Source: Dictyobacter alpinus (GTDB lineage Bacteria; Chloroflexota; Ktedonobacteria; Ktedonobacterales; Ktedonobacteraceae). From it: a stretch of DNA of 64,000 bases. The DNA is taken from positions 1-64,000 of the forward strand of contig NZ_BIFT01000001.1 of NCBI RefSeq assembly GCF_003967575.1. Direction: 5' to 3'. Below are positions 1 to 8,507 of the stretch, in pieces. A model generated the notes under the pieces. The model ran no database searches. It saw only the letters and a program-made list of their open reading frames with translations, and was not told the origin of the DNA. Position 1 is the first letter of the stretch; each line of letters starts with the position of its first letter. The position numbers were made by a program, and so were the translations under genes.

Positions 1-1673
1 GGGGGGGGGCAGCGCGCTCCTGCTGTCGCAGTCGCTCGATCGAGTCGCTGTCGCTCCTCTCGAACTTCATCATTCTATTGCTAGCTAACTTGATACTCTA
101 TCAACAAAGTATTGTATTATTGGAATTTATATGTATAATCATTTTAACTCTTTTTACTCTTATATCTCTATAAATAGATAATATGCTCTTTTCAGTACTT
201 TTCTTCTTAAGGGTGCTAAGATCCCTCTTTTTCCCTACGCCCATCAGCTCTCTAGCATATTTTACTGTCCTTTCTGCCACTCCTCAGCTCACCACCTCCT
301 TTGGAATAGGGAATTGGCAGACTCAACGCGCTGTCGCGCTTACACTCTCCAACAGAAAACATGAATGGCCTGGAAGTGACAGTGAAGCCTGTATTTCAAC
401 AGATACTATCCTTTCAGCCAGGCCATTTTCTCCAAAAAAGGACGCATTCATGCCCCCAAAAATATTCATGCTCAGGCCGCTACGCGCCTTGCATTTTGGG
501 GAGGCTCTCTAGCGGCAACATACCCAGACTTGGGCAGCCTCTTCGGGGTGATCAAACGTATTGCACTTCCCTCCTGTCACCTCCAGCACACGCTACCACA
601 CCATGGTGTCATCAATCTCCCAGCGACAAACATCGCCACTGGGGGCAAGCTCATCCATGCCAGGATGGACATCACGTTACGGCTCAACTGGGTGAAGGAA
701 CCAGGGCCATGCACCACGATGATGCTGATACCACCACGTACCAGCTGGAACACACCTGTTTCATCGAGGGGTTCTCTGGCGTCAACACGATCCGCTCCAG
801 CATCGGAATACTCCAAGAAGCAGAGCTCTCTTCGGTACTTGAGGATGCTGTCGACAGCACCTCCAGTTTCGAGCCATCCACCCAGGTTTCATGTGTCTGG
901 CCAGCCAATTCCACGAATGCCCATCACACTGATTGCCCACCATCTGTTCTCCCAATGTCAGACACAAGCTCGGGTACTCCCCGTCGGACGGCACCGCGAA
1001 CAACTCTAGCTCGACACCATGGCACATCCCCCACCAGGCAGAGGTGCAGCTAGCAGATGGACATCTCCTTGGGGATCATCTACCGCCTCTGTTCTCAGCC
1101 AGGCGCATGTGTTCTGATCCATGGATATCACGAGATGATGCTCTGCATTCATCAGAGGATTTCCCTCTCTTTTCCTCTCCCTCCCCACATGCCACGCAGA
1201 CAGGTTCCCAGCAGCAGCGCTGCTCCTCCGACATTCCAGTCTTGCAGGATGAAGACCGATCCCTACACCTAAACCAGGCTGCTGCTCCTGTTCCTGCCCA
1301 CTGCCAACTACTCATCACGTCAACAGAAAAGCCGCAACAGCATTTCACCTACATCTATTCATCATATGATGAAATATATCTCCGTATACAAAATTATCCA
1401 TCTGAACACAGCACACACCTGCCCAGGGGATACAGGACACAGGACAAAGAAAACTCTTTCCAGCAGCAGCAGCATCCCCTCCGGCCCACTCTCCACCACC
1501 GCGCATTTCCCAAGACAATCAAACCCATTCCCAGCGATCTCGACTGCCTCAAACGCGATCCTCTCCTCCCAGGATCCAAACAATGTAGGTGCATGAGGAT
1601 ACACAAAGGAGAGGCACCTGCTCGATACCTCTCCTGTCTTCGCACTTCTCTGCTTGCCTTTCCCCTCTCGCGC
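1..1673. other. No supported gene; pyrimidine-rich mobile-element flank
   Basis: No convincing gene. The window opens with a run of nine G's, then an AT-rich stretch to about 200, then C/T-rich, G-poor plus strand to 1670. Long plus-strand frames here are rich in Pro, Ser, Thr and His, lack ribosome sites and run into the antisense of the ATPase gene at 1674, so I do not call them. A minus-strand frame at 577-816 reads slightly more like protein but has no recognisable family. Positions 1232-1478 are one copy of a diverged repeat whose partner is at 7503-7756 (listed separately). Confidence 0.5.
1232..1478 (+). repeat. Diverged repeat copy A (partner 7503-7756)
   Basis: This stretch aligns with 7503-7756 over about 250 bp. 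Both contain the block from CCAGTC through GATGAAGACCGAT, then matching segments ending in CTCTTTCCAGCAGC. In one plus-strand frame both copies keep similar peptide blocks (QDEDR, QAAAPV, AHCQ, STEKPQ, SYDEI), and many base differences fall at third codon positions. That suggests both descend from one coding sequence. Neither copy has a clear start or ribosome site, so it may be a relic of an accessory gene family. Function unknown. Confidence 0.55.
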
Positions 1674-2420
1674 TCACCCTCGCCCATACACCAGTTGCTC
1701 CCGCGCTGCCTCTACCACCTCCTTACTCACCACATCCACCTGCGGGTTAATTTGCACGATTCTCTCGATTTGCATCAATACATGCTTCTGCCGTTGAAAA
1801 TTCCCCTCCGTCATCCGGATCATCGTCGCCAGCGCTTCTTGATCCACCTGCAATGGTTCCCTCGCATTTACTCGCCGTTCACTTATCCTCTCCACTTGCT
1901 CCAACAAGATCTGCCGTTGCTCTTCCACTCCCAGCGCCCTCATCTGATGCACAAATCCCACACGCCCATACACTTGCGCATATCTCGACAGCTTTCTCTC
2001 TAGCCCGGGCAACCCCAGCAGAATCATTCCCACCTCGCTTTCTTCGTGCAGATCTCTCAGCACCTCCAGTGCCAGGGGCTTCAACCGGTCCACCTCATCC
2101 ACTCCGATCACCCGCAAACTCCATCTCAGCAACCGGATCTCATGCTCCATCTGTCGCGGCGTCACCCTCGCTCGCGGCGTATATACCGCCGTTCTTGGCC
2201 TCGGATTCTCCGGCGACAACGATGGTTCCACTACCCCTCTCCACGTCAACAACGGCTCAATCTCTTCCCACTGCGCATACTGCTTCGCCGCTCTCGTCTT
2301 GCCCACTCCCGTCACCCCACAACAGATCCCCATTGTCCTGCCTCTCCGGCAACTTTCACACAGTTCCACGAACCGGTAGTATTCCCTCGTTTCCACAAAC
2401 CTGCCTCGTCCATCCACCAT
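1674..2420 (-). CDS. TniB-like AAA+ transposition ATPase
   Basis: A 248-residue P-loop ATPase of the TniB/TnsC/MuB kind, which regulates target choice for a DDE transposase. The Walker A motif GVTGVGKT is at about residues 35-42 and a Walker B-type strand VIGVDEVDRL at about 107-116, followed by a sensor-like segment (MILLGLPGLE). It lies directly downstream (minus strand) of a TniA-like transposase remnant, the normal tniA-tniB order of Tn5053/Tn552-like elements. The ATPase frame is intact, but its transposase partner is broken, so the element is probably immobile. The exact transposon family cannot be fixed from sequence alone. Confidence 0.75.
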   Translation of the reverse strand: MVDGRGRFVETREYYRFVELCESCRRGRTMGICCGVTGVGKTRAAKQYAQWEEIEPLLTWRGVVEPSLSPENPRPRTAVYTPRARVTPRQMEHEIRLLRWSLRVIGVDEVDRLKPLALEVLRDLHEESEVGMILLGLPGLERKLSRYAQVYGRVGFVHQMRALGVEEQRQILLEQVERISERRVNAREPLQVDQEALATMIRMTEGNFQRQKHVLMQIERIVQINPQVDVVSKEVVEAAREQLVYGRG

Positions 2421-2446
2421 CCTCGGCTCCCTTCTGCTTCCACGTC

Positions 2447-3163
2447 CTACTCATTAAAATATCGCTTCAACGTCACCCGCCCAGGTTCTTCCCCGCTCGG
2501 CTTCTCCGCCTCCACCGATCCTTCTCCCGGCACCCCTCCTGCATGCTTCTCCTCACTCACCCCTCGTTTCACTCCCGTTTTCACTCGCCTCACCGCTCCC
2601 TGTCTTTCCTTCAACGCTCTCTCTACCTCTCGCCTCTGCTCCACACGCGCTGCCACAATCTCTTTTAAACTCACCTGCCCTCCCGCTCATTCTGGACACA
2701 CCGCTCGACATACAAACCGATCCTCCGCAAAAATACGCACCTCAGCCATATCCGCTGGATCATATCGCAGCACCACATCCTCCCCCACATACCCCGACAA
2801 CGTCGGATCCATGTACCGATACCCCTCAAACGACACTCCATCTTGCTGCACCCGTCTCTTCTTGGCCACCGTCACTAGCAGCAGATCCAATTGCTCCACA
2901 CTCTCGGGCATCCGTGGCAAAAATCCTCCTCCTTCCCATTTCTCCTTCGGACTCATTCCCAGTTCCCCATGCTCGCGTTGGTGATATTCCTCCATCACCC
3001 ATCGGCGAAATCGCTGCTCCACTTCCTCCAGGCTCTCAATCCCTGCCCGCTCTCGCCTCGGTTCCTTCCCTGCCTTCTTCGGCCATTCCCCTTTGGGCGC
3101 ATATCCCGCCTCTCGCTCCGCAAACAACTGCTCCACCGTCCGAAAAAAACGCTCGATCTTCCC
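2447..3163 (-). pseudogene. TniA-like DDE transposase, C-terminal remnant with nonsense codon
   Basis: The C-terminal part of a Mu/TniA-type transposase: the end of the catalytic domain (FFRTVEQLFAERE, EEYHQREHGELGMSP), then a Mu_transpos_C-like beta-barrel (GEDVVLRYDPADMAEVRIF). An in-frame TGA at 2687-2689 cuts it. The same frame continues with AGGQVSLKEIVAARVEQRR to a basic tail ending KRYFNE, so one C-to-T change of a CGA arginine codon would explain the stop. The N-terminal and most catalytic residues are missing because an IS3-family element begins at 3164. The missing half does not reappear beyond the element at 4404, so a deletion accompanied or followed the insertion. Confidence 0.75.
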
Positions 3164-3191
3164 TGTAAAGTACCCAGTAAAAGAGACACTC

Positions 3192-4013
3192 CTATAAGGA
3201 AATGAAAGGAGCCATATGCAACTGATGTGTTTGAGCATAATGTAACGGTGAACAATTTCCCAAGCCCTCATGAGGACGTATCCTATTGTAAAAATTGACC
3301 CACGATTCTGCTGCTCGCAAGAAATGACCCAGCGTTCGATAGGAACGGCGTTCAGCCACCGCTAACTTGAAGGTCCCAACGAAACGCTCGGCCAATCCAT
3401 TATCTGTCGGCGTTCCTGCACGACTCATCGATTGAAGAAACCCTTTCTGTAACAGCAGTTCTCGTGTGCTTTGCGCCCCATATTGTTTTCCTTGATCGCT
3501 ATGCCAAATGGCTCCTGGAGCGTGGAACGTCATTGTTTCAATGACACTGGTCACCAGATCTGCCCGCATATGATAATCAAATGCCAGTCCGAGAATCTGG
3601 CGCGTCTGCTTCTCGAGGGCAAAACACCCTCGCACACGTGATTGATCAGCGAGATGGACTTCAAACATGTCGGAAAACACCACCTTTTGCAGACTCTCCT
3701 CGGTCATCTCTCGGACAAGATTGGGAGCCGTGTGCGTCGCCTTACCTGGATAGATGTACTTTTTCTTTTTGCGCCGAGCAGCGATGCCATATTTCTGCAT
3801 CACCCGTTTGACGCGATTTTTTCCGGTCTTGATGAGCACCGCAAGCTTGCGATGTCCGAGTGTATCATCGTGTTCATGCCACTGCTCAATGCTGACAACC
3901 AACGCTTTATCCAGGTGAGGCCGCTTGGGATGCAGATACAGACTGCTGCGAGCAATGCCAAGGGCGCGGACGAGTTGACTTTTATTGATCGGACCACCAG
4001 AAGCGCAGAGCAT
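3192..4013 (-). CDS. IS3-family transposase OrfB (DDE catalytic subunit)
   Basis: A DDE/rve integrase-fold transposase. Catalytic acidic residues are visible in VVFSDMFEVHL, IWHSDQGKQYG and PTDNGLAERFVGTFK (D, D, E). The N-terminal HTH_21-like part begins at the listed ATG. As in other IS3 elements the active protein is probably an OrfAB fusion: the orfB frame stays open upstream to about 4066, and orfA contains a seven-A slippery run (minus strand, 4067-4073) where a -1 shift would join the two. The C-terminal IRPHEGLG motif is typical. The frame is intact, so it may be active. Confidence 0.85.
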   Translation of the reverse strand: MLCASGGPINKSQLVRALGIARSSLYLHPKRPHLDKALVVSIEQWHEHDDTLGHRKLAVLIKTGKNRVKRVMQKYGIAARRKKKKYIYPGKATHTAPNLVREMTEESLQKVVFSDMFEVHLADQSRVRGCFALEKQTRQILGLAFDYHMRADLVTSVIETMTFHAPGAIWHSDQGKQYGAQSTRELLLQKGFLQSMSRAGTPTDNGLAERFVGTFKLAVAERRSYRTLGHFLRAAESWVNFYNRIRPHEGLGNCSPLHYAQTHQLHMAPFISL

Positions 4014-4042
4014 ACGCCCGATCTCAACTTTCTCATGTGCGC

Positions 4043-4354
4043 TTAATTGCCTAGTAGCCCCCGGGATTTTTTTAGCAGTTCATTTTGAACCGCCAGGTCG
4101 CCAATGAGCTGTTTCAACTCCTCAGGTGATTCTCCTGGTGCATAGCCTTGTGCTTGGTTGCGCGTTTTGTGATCGCGTTGATCGGCAAAAATCTCTGGCC
4201 CTTTTTGCTGAAATTCTTGCCGCCATCGGCTGATCACTGAGCTGGCCAAACCAAATTTCCGGCACACTTCTTCAAGGGTCGTCTCACGCTGAAAGCTTTC
4301 CATCACGACTTTGAATTTAAATTCGGGTGTATAGGTTTTTCGTTTCCCTGTCAT
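4043..4354 (-). CDS. IS3-family transposase OrfA (HTH DNA-binding subunit)
   Basis: A small protein of the Transposase_8/HTH_Tnp_1 family: YTPEFKFKVVMESFQRE then an HTH (TTLEEVCRKFGLASSVISRW), and a C-terminal leucine-rich segment that dimerises in relatives. I place the start at the internal methionine (MTGKRK) because GAGAGG lies about nine bases upstream; a longer in-frame start exists at 4378. The gene ends just after the A7 frameshift signal shared with orfB. Confidence 0.8.
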   Translation of the reverse strand: MTGKRKTYTPEFKFKVVMESFQRETTLEEVCRKFGLASSVISRWRQEFQQKGPEIFADQRDHKTRNQAQGYAPGESPEELKQLIGDLAVQNELLKKSRGLLGN

Positions 4355-4405
4355 GTTTCCGTACCTCTCTTCTTTCACTGTCTATTTTACCAGGTACGTT
4401 ACAGC

Positions 4406-4615
4406 CCTCGCACGGCATCAACAACACAACAGCGTCATAGCCTCACCGATGCACATCTTGCCACGCTCTTGCGATGCTCGCCTGGCAATCTGACGCACCT
4501 GCACCTCTGCCGTCTCCCGGCCACCAATCAGGACGTAGCCCACCTCGCACATCGCTTCCACGACGACCAGGCCGCCCTCTCCACGCTCCTCTCAGAAGAC
4601 GCGAACGCGCACTGA
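4406..4615 (+). pseudogene. 5'-truncated small HTH-like gene, cut by the IS3 element
   Basis: An open plus-strand frame of 69 codons begins immediately after the IS right end and stops at 4615. It has no start codon of its own, so the 5' part was probably removed by the insertion. The segment SLTDAHLATLLRCSPGNLTHLHLCRLP has the spacing of a small helix-turn-helix and resembles the middle of the next gene (SLTRQRALLGLRDPSTDALWTRL). The gene is followed at once by a hairpin. I read it as a relic of a tandem paralogue of 4801-5115; function unknown. Confidence 0.45.
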
Positions 4616-4621
4616 ACACAA

Positions 4622-4659
4622 AGGAGGGGCGACCGATACGGTGATCAGTCGCCACTCCT
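4622..4659 (+). terminator. Hairpin after the truncated HTH-like gene
   Basis: AGGAGGGGCGAC pairs with GTCGCCACTCCT across a 14-base loop, seven bases after the stop codon at 4615. A short mixed pyrimidine tract (CTCTTG) follows rather than a clean T-run, so termination efficiency is uncertain. Confidence 0.5.
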
Positions 4660-4742
4660 CTTGCGCACCCTTCCACGAATTTTCTCCCTGTTCCCCAAAT
4701 TCGCCTCTCTTCGTGCGACACGTTCATATTGCGGCTGTATGA

Positions 4743-4752
4743 CTCACGTGAG
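4743..4752. promoter_or_regulatory. Perfect palindrome CTCACGTGAG upstream of the 4801 gene
   Basis: A 10-bp perfect dyad lies 48 bp upstream of the start codon of a small HTH-like gene and could be its operator. This is inferred from position only; no matching second site was found nearby. Confidence 0.3.
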
Positions 4753-4800
4753 ACAACATGAAAACGCCGCTTCTGGCGGCTCCACTGAAAGGACACTCTG

Positions 4801-5115
4801 ATGATCGACGACACATCCATCCTCACCACCTGGTATGCCCACGCCGCCAGCGCCCCTGGCTTTCTCGGCCATGCCTTCCACCTCTATCGCCAGCGTACCG
4901 GCCTCTCGCTCACACGCCAACGCGCCTTGCTCGGCCTGCGCGATCCTTCGACAGACGCCCTCTGGACACGCCTGCAAGCCATGCCTCTGCCACGCTCCCA
5001 GCAGTTCGACACCGATCTCCAGCGCATCGTCGCTCACCTGCTTACGGCTTTCCCAGATCACACCATCCACATCTCCCAGCTGGCCACCTTCCTTCGTACC
5101 CAGGGGGAGCCATAG
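4801..5115 (+). CDS. Small HTH-like protein, unknown function
   Basis: A 104-residue protein that I do not recognise. It starts after GAAAGGA with nine bases spacing and ends just before a strong hairpin, which supports a real gene. The central region (RQRTGLSLTRQRALLGLRDP) looks like a small XRE-like helix-turn-helix, followed by a second helical pair (IVAHLLTAFPDHTIHISQLATFL). It resembles the truncated frame at 4406-4615, so the two are likely tandem paralogues. Lying between transposases, it may be cargo of a mobile element. A DNA-binding role is an inference. Confidence 0.55.
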   Translation: MIDDTSILTTWYAHAASAPGFLGHAFHLYRQRTGLSLTRQRALLGLRDPSTDALWTRLQAMPLPRSQQFDTDLQRIVAHLLTAFPDHTIHISQLATFLRTQGEP

Positions 5116-5139
5116 CGACCAGCATCCTCTCACACAGCA

Positions 5140-5175
5140 GTGAGCAGGACTGGCAAGCTGACCAGTCCTGCTCAC
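5140..5175 (+). terminator. Strong hairpin after the HTH-like gene
   Basis: GTGAGCAGGACTGG pairs perfectly with CCAGTCCTGCTCAC (14 bp) across an 8-base loop, 25 bp past the stop codon. No T-run follows. Confidence 0.55.
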
Positions 5176-5961
5176 CTGGTTCCCCTCTCACATAGTGTTC
5201 ACACATTCATCTCATTTATCGATCAAGCAATGACACAAGGAGGCTGGCACAGTCAATTCCATTTGTTTTTGGTCTGCTTTTTTCTTCGCTTTTTGAACGT
5301 TCCTTCTCCTGCCTCACCCTGCTTCCTTCCCCTCCCCATGCGCTTTCCCTCCCTTTTCTCCTCCTCCTTATTTCTCCCCATGCCACCACGAAAAAAAGAC
5401 CTCATGTATTTTTCGCATTTACTCGCGTCCTTTTCTGCTGTCAATAGGTCCTCCAGAGCGACAGGTTTCCAACCAGGTTGTGACAAGGCGAGAAGCTGCA
5501 AAGGGGCAGGGCCATCAATGTAACCAGGGGAGCAAGACACATTGCAGCCCTGGCATGGGGAAAGGATCTACCAGCGGGGAAAGCGACGAGGGCGCAGCTG
5601 GGAGCACTGGTGGCGCACCGGTTCGCAGAGTGAGTGAGTGGCCACGGCCACCTGTCAGTCGGAGACCGCTGCCGCCATTCCCTGGCCAGCACCGGACCCT
5701 CAGAGGAGGTTCCATCTCCTCATATTCATCCTACCATGCAATACTTCTCACTCTGCACATACCAGCATCTGGCCGGGAGGGATTAGCGATGAGCATGAAC
5801 CTCTCCCCGTTCAAAACATCATTCTCTCCAGGTGTTCTGCCAGATTCTGGGTGGAAAACGCTTCGCTATCGTCTCGAGGATGGGAAGAAGAAACGCCATT
5901 CATACCATGAGCTCTCTTGCGGGCACTGTCATCCACACATGATTCCTTGAGAGAAACACAC
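5176..5961. other. No supported gene; relic-rich flank of the second IS3 element
   Basis: No gene can be supported. A plus-strand frame across 5480-5950 contains a peptide block (SSYSSYHAILLTLHIPAS) that resembles the corresponding part of the repeat at 7503-7756 (SSYSPYDEILLRLQDHPSA), so this may be a third, more eroded copy of that sequence. The stretch ends in the left copy of the 62-bp direct repeat. Confidence 0.4.
5900..5961 (+). repeat. Left copy of 62-bp direct repeat flanking an IS3 element
   Basis: From ATTCATACCATGAGC to TTGAGAGAAACAC, identical to 7271-7332 except for one base (T versus C in the middle). The sequences diverge sharply on both sides. The IS3-family genes lie between the two copies. 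The length is far beyond an IS3 target duplication (3-5 bp). Confidence 0.85.
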
Positions 5962-5965
5962 GCAC

Positions 5966-6280
5966 ATGCAAAAGCAGAAACGGAAGCAATATACGGCAGC
6001 ATTTAAAGCCAAGATCGTCAAAGAGATCTTGAGGGAAGAAAAAACCGTCAGCCAACTCTCAGCGGAATATGAGATTCATTCAAGTCAGCTCTATAAATGG
6101 AGGGACCAAGCGTTAGCTGGCTTACCCGGCTTATTTGATGAGCAATCAGAAAAAGCGCTGGCCGAGAAAGAAATAGCCTGGGAACGAGAGCGGGAAGCCC
6201 TCTATGCTGAGATTGGACGATTAACCACAGAGAAACTGTGGCTGGAAAAAAAATCTCGAGCAGTCTTTAAGGAGAGATGA
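5966..6280 (+). CDS. IS3-family transposase OrfA
   Basis: A 104-residue HTH protein: KQYTAAFKAKIVKEILREE, then a helix-turn-helix (TVSQLSAEYEIHSSQLYKWR) and a long C-terminal coiled coil (EKEIAWEREREALYAEIGRL). It ends in a frame that overlaps the open upstream extension of orfB. An A8 run at about 6247-6254 is the likely programmed -1 frameshift site producing the OrfAB transposase. The first codons start only four bases after the 62-bp repeat, leaving unusually little room for an IS left end. Confidence 0.85.
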   Translation: MQKQKRKQYTAAFKAKIVKEILREEKTVSQLSAEYEIHSSQLYKWRDQALAGLPGLFDEQSEKALAEKEIAWEREREALYAEIGRLTTEKLWLEKKSRAVFKER

Positions 6281-6338
6281 GCGGCAAGAGCTCATTGATT
6301 GGGAAGACAATGAACTGCCGCTGAGCACCCAGGCCAGA

Positions 6339-7109
6339 TTGCTTCATCTGAATCGAAGTAGCTTGTATTATCAACCGCGGCCACCATCAGCAGAAGAAGT
6401 GGCACTCAAGCATCGGATTGATGAGATTTTTACACAATGCCCGTTCTACGGGTACCGCAGAATTGCTGAGCAATTACATCGAGAAGGGCGAAGCGTCAAC
6501 AAGAAAACGGTCGCAAAATATATGCAGGAGATGGGGTTGATGGCCATTTTCCCCGGCCCCAATCTTTCCAAACGTGCGCAGCAAGCGGCAATCTTCCCCT
6601 ATTTGCTCAGGAATCTGAAAGCTGAGGTGCCTGATCACATTTGGGGCGTTGACATCACCTACATTCGCCTGCGCGCTGGATGGATGTTTTTGGTCGCGGT
6701 TCTGGATTGGTATTCTCGTTATATTGTGAGCTGGGAGTTAGATCAAAGTCTGCGTCAGGATTTCGTGCTCTTAGCGATGCACAATGCCTTGAAACAGGCC
6801 ACCCCTCAGATTTGTAATAGTGATCAAGGCAGTCACTTCACCAGTACGAGCTATATTAATCTGCTCAAGGAGCATGAAGTACGTATTAGCATGGATGGAA
6901 AGGGGAGAGCACTCGATAATATTTTTACGGAACGTTTGTGGAGAACAATCAAGTATGAAGAAGTATATGTGAAAGAGTATGATAGCCCTCGCACAGCTCG
7001 TAGAGAGTTGTCTCGCTATCTCCACTTTTACAACGAGGAACGACTTCACCAGGCACTTGATTACCAAACTCCAGCCGAACGCTACTTTTCTGGGAAACGT
7101 TCGACGTAA
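6339..7109 (+). CDS. IS3-family transposase OrfB (DDE catalytic subunit)
   Basis: A 256-residue catalytic subunit. An HTH_21-like N-terminus (LKHRIDEIFTQCPFYGYRRI) precedes the rve domain with D in WGVDITYIRL, D in NSDQGSHFTS and E in DNIFTERLWRTIKYEEVY; the C-terminal YNEERLHQALDYQTPAE is the family signature. The frame is open upstream towards the A8 run of orfA, so the working protein is presumably the OrfAB fusion. It differs clearly from the transposase at 3192-4013, so it is a separate IS type, IS150/IS3-like in motif order. Confidence 0.88.
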   Translation: MLHLNRSSLYYQPRPPSAEEVALKHRIDEIFTQCPFYGYRRIAEQLHREGRSVNKKTVAKYMQEMGLMAIFPGPNLSKRAQQAAIFPYLLRNLKAEVPDHIWGVDITYIRLRAGWMFLVAVLDWYSRYIVSWELDQSLRQDFVLLAMHNALKQATPQICNSDQGSHFTSTSYINLLKEHEVRISMDGKGRALDNIFTERLWRTIKYEEVYVKEYDSPRTARRELSRYLHFYNEERLHQALDYQTPAERYFSGKRST

Positions 7110-7270
7110 CGTCGTCTCTGTCTCTCATGAAAAATGGGCCCAACGTACCATTTGGCTTGGTTTTCGTAAAACGGTGAAACACGTTCACTCAGAAATGGAC
7201 GAGCATGCTTAAAGAAAGGAGATTTCTCTTAAGGACTCGGATTTTTCTGTCTTGACAATCTGGGTCACTG

Positions 7271-7332
7271 TATTCATACCATGAGCTCTCTTGCGGGCAC
7301 TGCCATCCACACATGATTCCTTGAGAGAAACA
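7271..7332 (+). repeat. Right copy of 62-bp direct repeat
   Basis: One mismatch relative to 5900-5961. It begins four bases after the likely right end (7267) of the IS3-family element. Confidence 0.85.
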
Positions 7333-7502
7333 CTCTCTGTCTCCCTTCGCTCCTTCCCATCCTCTCCACACAGAGGAACAACACCAGCAGAATCGGGATT
7401 GAGCAACGGACTGGCCGAGCCAAAGAGCAGAGAGAGAAGCGGAGACAAACACCAAGAGCTGCCGCCGCATTCCCTCTGGCCTTCCCTCCCCTCCCCTCAG
7501 AT

Positions 7503-7756
7503 GTTCCAGTCATGCATGCAGGATGAAGACCGATTCATGGACCTGGACCAGGCGGCCGCTCCTGTTCATGCCCACTGCCAACCACTCATCTCGTCGACAG
7601 AAAAGCCTCAGCGATCGCGTTTCCCATCCTCCTATTCACCCTATGATGAAATACTTCTTCGCTTGCAAGATCATCCATCTGCATACAGAATACACCCGCC
7701 AATTGGAGAGAGGACACAGAGCAAAAAAGAACTCTTTCCAGCAGCGCAGCATTCCC
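7503..7756 (+). repeat. Diverged repeat copy B (partner 1232-1478)
   Basis: Partner of copy A. In the shared plus-strand frame it reads QDEDRFMDLDQAAAPV, AHCQPLISSTEKPQ and SSYSPYDEILLRLQDHPS, with several synonymous-type differences from copy A. This points to descent from a coding sequence. No start codon with a ribosome site is visible. Confidence 0.55.
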
Positions 7757-8507
7757 ACCCTGCTTCACTTCCCCCCAGGTTTCACACCATCGCCACTACG
7801 CTCTCCGATGACGCCTTCGGAAATTCATCATTTGATGCTTTACACCACCTCATGACCCTCCTACAGGAGGCCGCCTTCCCATCAGATGCACCACCTCTAC
7901 TGCCTGGGAAAGATGCTCCTTTCTCTCACATCCTCTTCATGATGTCCTTGCCCAACGCAAACAGTATGCCACGCATATCTCCCGGATTCTCGATATCCCC
8001 CCACGGCTGAGCAATGCGCAAAAACAGCACAGAAACCGCTTTCTTCTCTCCTCCAGGCACGAGGATCTCCGTTCCACTCTGCACGGCGAGATCCAAGCCT
8101 CGACAACAACAGGCACACTTCACACCAGAAGGATCAACACGTCATTTCCGCTGGTGTGACGAGGCAGGAACCTACCAACCGTGCAAACAAGCTCCGTCGG
8201 CGACGTGCTGACACACCTGCCTCGGTCGCTCCTACTGTCTCATCCACCGCATCCTCCACCAAATCTGGCTCACTCACTTGATCACATCGCTCCACGCTTC
8301 CCAACGACAGTGGATCGCTTGCACGCGCTGCGTGATGTCCCCCTAATCCGTCTTCATCACTACATCATTCGATGCCTGACACAGCGCTCCAACACACCAC
8401 GGCTCTCCACTCCCTCATCACTCCATCTCTCTTATCACCACATCCACACAAAAATATTCCCGTCATGCTTCATCACATCACAGGAATATCCTTCACTCTC
8501 TCTCCCT

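Larger units (their letters stand above)
3164..4403 (-). mobile_element. IS3-family insertion sequence, both ends visible
   Basis: A 1240-bp element with imperfect terminal inverted repeats: TGTAAAGTACCCAGTAAAAG at 3164 and, on the other strand from 4403, TGTAACGTACCTGGTAAAAT (16 of 20 match, TG...CA ends). It holds overlapping orfA and orfB genes on the minus strand. No clear target-site duplication is seen (TTCCC on the left, GCCCT on the right). The transposase gene on the left does not resume on the right, consistent with a one-sided deletion after insertion. Confidence 0.8.
5962..7267 (+). mobile_element. Second IS3-family element, left end unresolved
   Basis: It contains orfA and orfB with a frameshift signal. 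The right end probably falls at 7267: reading inward on the other strand gives TGACCCAGATTGTCAAGACAG, the style of an IS3-family end. No matching left inverted repeat is found upstream of orfA, where the 62-bp direct repeat sits instead. The left terminus therefore appears lost or replaced, and I give its boundary only approximately. Confidence 0.65.
7268..8507. other. No supported gene; repeat-bearing intergenic stretch
   Basis: It holds the right 62-bp direct repeat (7271-7332) and repeat copy B (7503-7756). A plus-strand frame from a TTG at 7291 to 8010 is long and includes the peptide blocks conserved with copy A, but it is Pro/Ser/His-rich and has no ribosome site, so I treat it as a relic at most. 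Short frames around 7926-8211 on both strands look protein-like but match no family I know. The last 250 bp before the permease stop show nothing. Confidence 0.45.

Noticed and set aside
1..9. Run of nine G's at the window start
   Set aside because: Too short and at the edge; may be a sequencing or contig-end artefact, so no function is proposed.
933..2003. Long plus-strand frame across the TniB gene
   Set aside because: Its second half is the antisense of the well-supported ATPase; Pro/Ser/His-rich composition and no ribosome site.
1853..2984. Plus-strand frames of 271 and 312 codons opposite the tni genes
   Set aside because: Antisense shadows of the TniB/TniA coding strand, caused by its purine-rich codons.
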